NCBI GenBank assembly: GCA_963730225.1
Contig: CAVSQX010000001.1
Coordinates: forward strand, 930,001 to 994,000
Source: CAVSQX01 sp963730225
Lineage (GTDB): Bacteria > Planctomycetota > Phycisphaerae > Tepidisphaerales > Tepidisphaeraceae
Length of the DNA: 64,000 nt
Direction: 5' to 3'
The number at the start of each line of letters is the position of its first letter. Position 1 is the first letter of the stretch. Positions 63,084 to 64,000 of the stretch are shown one piece after another. The notes below the pieces were generated by a model. That model had not been told where the DNA came from. It saw only the letters and a list, made by a program, of their open reading frames with translations, and made no database searches. The translations under genes were made by a program, and so were the position numbers.

Positions 63084-64000
63084 ATGGGCGCCAATTTCGT
63101 CCGATCGACGGTGCGCGAAATGAACGGCTACTCCCCCGGAGAGCAGCCGACGATTGGAGACCGCGTTGTCAAGCTGAACACCAACGAAAACCCGTTCCCG
63201 CCCAGTCCGCGCGTGCTGGCGGCGATTCGGGAAATCGAGGCGGAGACGCTGCGGCGATATCCCGATCCGACCGCGGGCCAATTCAGAGCGGCGGCGGCAA
63301 AATTGCTGGGGGTGTCGGCGGAGATGATTTTGGCCGGCAACGGCAGCGACGACATTCTGACGATCGCCACGCGGACTTTCGTGCCGCCGGGCGGGAGCAT
63401 CGCGTATCCGCAGCCGACGTATTCGCTTTATCCGGTCTTGTCGCAACTGCAGGAGGCGCGCGGCGTGGCCGTGGAGTGGGGAAAGGATTTTACGTTGCCG
63501 ATTGAGGCGCTGGTGGCCACCAAGGCGAATGCGGTTTTTCTGGCGAATCCGAACGCTCCGACGGGAACATTTGTTTCGCCGATGAAAGTCGGGGAACTGG
63601 CGAAGGGTTTTTCGGGAGTGGTTTTGGTGGATGAAGCGTACGTCGATTTTGCGGATGATCATTGTGTGGGATTGCTGAAAGACCGGCCCAATTTGGTCAT
63701 CACCCGCACGCTGAGCAAGGCGTATTCGCTGGCCGGGATGCGGTTCGGATATGCGGTAGCAAGTGCACCGGTTATCGCGGAGATGATGAAGGTGAAGGAT
63801 AGCTACAACACGGACGCTGTTTCCATCATTGCGGCGACGGCGGCGATTGAGGATCAGGCGTATGCGAAGTTCACCTGGGATTACATCCGCACCGAACAGC
63901 AACGGATGTCGGCGGAGTTGACGCAACTGGGTTGGACGGTGCTGCCGAGCCAGGCAAATTTCATTCTCGCCACCGTTCCCGACGGCAACGGCCGGGCGGC
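63084..64000 (+). CDS. hisC: Histidinol-phosphate aminotransferase, 3'-truncated
   Basis: At least 305 residues from ATG at 63084 (MGANFVRSTVREMNGYSPGE); the end lies beyond the window. PLP-dependent class I/II aminotransferase acting in histidine synthesis. LNTNENPFPPSPRVLAAIRE at the start, GNGSDDILTI, ANPNAPTGT, DEAYVDF, and the PLP lysine in TRTLSKAYSLAGMRFGYAV. It follows hisD by 94 nt in the same direction. Confidence 0.93.
   Translation, partial: MGANFVRSTVREMNGYSPGEQPTIGDRVVKLNTNENPFPPSPRVLAAIREIEAETLRRYPDPTAGQFRAAAAKLLGVSAEMILAGNGSDDILTIATRTFVPPGGSIAYPQPTYSLYPVLSQLQEARGVAVEWGKDFTLPIEALVATKANAVFLANPNAPTGTFVSPMKVGELAKGFSGVVLVDEAYVDFADDHCVGLLKDRPNLVITRTLSKAYSLAGMRFGYAVASAPVIAEMMKVKDSYNTDAVSIIAATAAIEDQAYAKFTWDYIRTEQQRMSAELTQLGWTVLPSQANFILATVPDGNGRA

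Overview
The window looks like a piece of a Planctomycetota chromosome, most likely Phycisphaerae (Tepidisphaerales-like). The pointers are GC-rich coding, two divergent PEP-CTERM secreted proteins, one carrying dockerin-like calcium repeats, CPxCGY-type zinc ribbons, a folP-cdaA-cdaR cluster, lipid A genes (lpxK) that indicate a Gram-negative envelope, a small eRF1-like protein and an oligogalacturonate lyase. The lineage is inferred from gene content only.

Layout. 1-8.2 kb: C-terminal part of an oligogalacturonate lyase, a glycosyltransferase, trpS, three small membrane proteins, a 2-hydroxyacid dehydrogenase, a HEPN-type two-gene unit and a zinc-ribbon membrane protein. 8.3-15.9 kb: a Tat-exported glycosidase-like protein, a baeRF-type protein, FkbM and other methyltransferases, a DUF1569 protein, a glycine-rich RRM protein with a clear terminator, and cstA. 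15.9-19.1 kb: the translation/export cluster, with a strong promoter, then tRNA-Thr, tuf, rpmG, tRNA-Trp, secE and nusG. 19.2-33.1 kb: glycosyltransferase, two acetyltransferases, folP-cdaA-cdaR, proA, Uma2, serS, ppdK, and a GT2/DUF2304 pair. 33.3-36.6 kb: an accessory stretch with a small orphan gene and an SF2 helicase. 36.7-43.7 kb: hydrolase, the divergent PEP-CTERM pair whose shared upstream region holds two identical LacI-type operators, and a large DUF4091/CBM9-like lipoprotein. 44-64 kb: lpxK-gluQ, an ABC ATPase, citrate synthase, cyclophilin, an acyltransferase/methyltransferase pair, birA-pyc, YkgJ, lon-hsp20, rmuC, hisD and hisC (cut by the window end).

How genes work together. 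pyc sits with its biotin ligase birA, and ppdK and gltA complete a PEP/pyruvate/oxaloacetate node. The lyase, glycosidase-like, DUF4091 and PEP-CTERM proteins suggest plant-polysaccharide breakdown.

Two window-wide patterns stand out. First, at least eight intergenic hairpins are built from arms of different heptamer tandem repeats. All have a 7-bp period, and they sit at gene ends or between housekeeping genes. Second, about 18 single- or two-base frameshifts break otherwise well-conserved genes (hisD, pyc, ppdK, rmuC, the helicase and others). This is best explained by uncorrected indels in the assembly rather than gene decay, so split genes are annotated here as single features.
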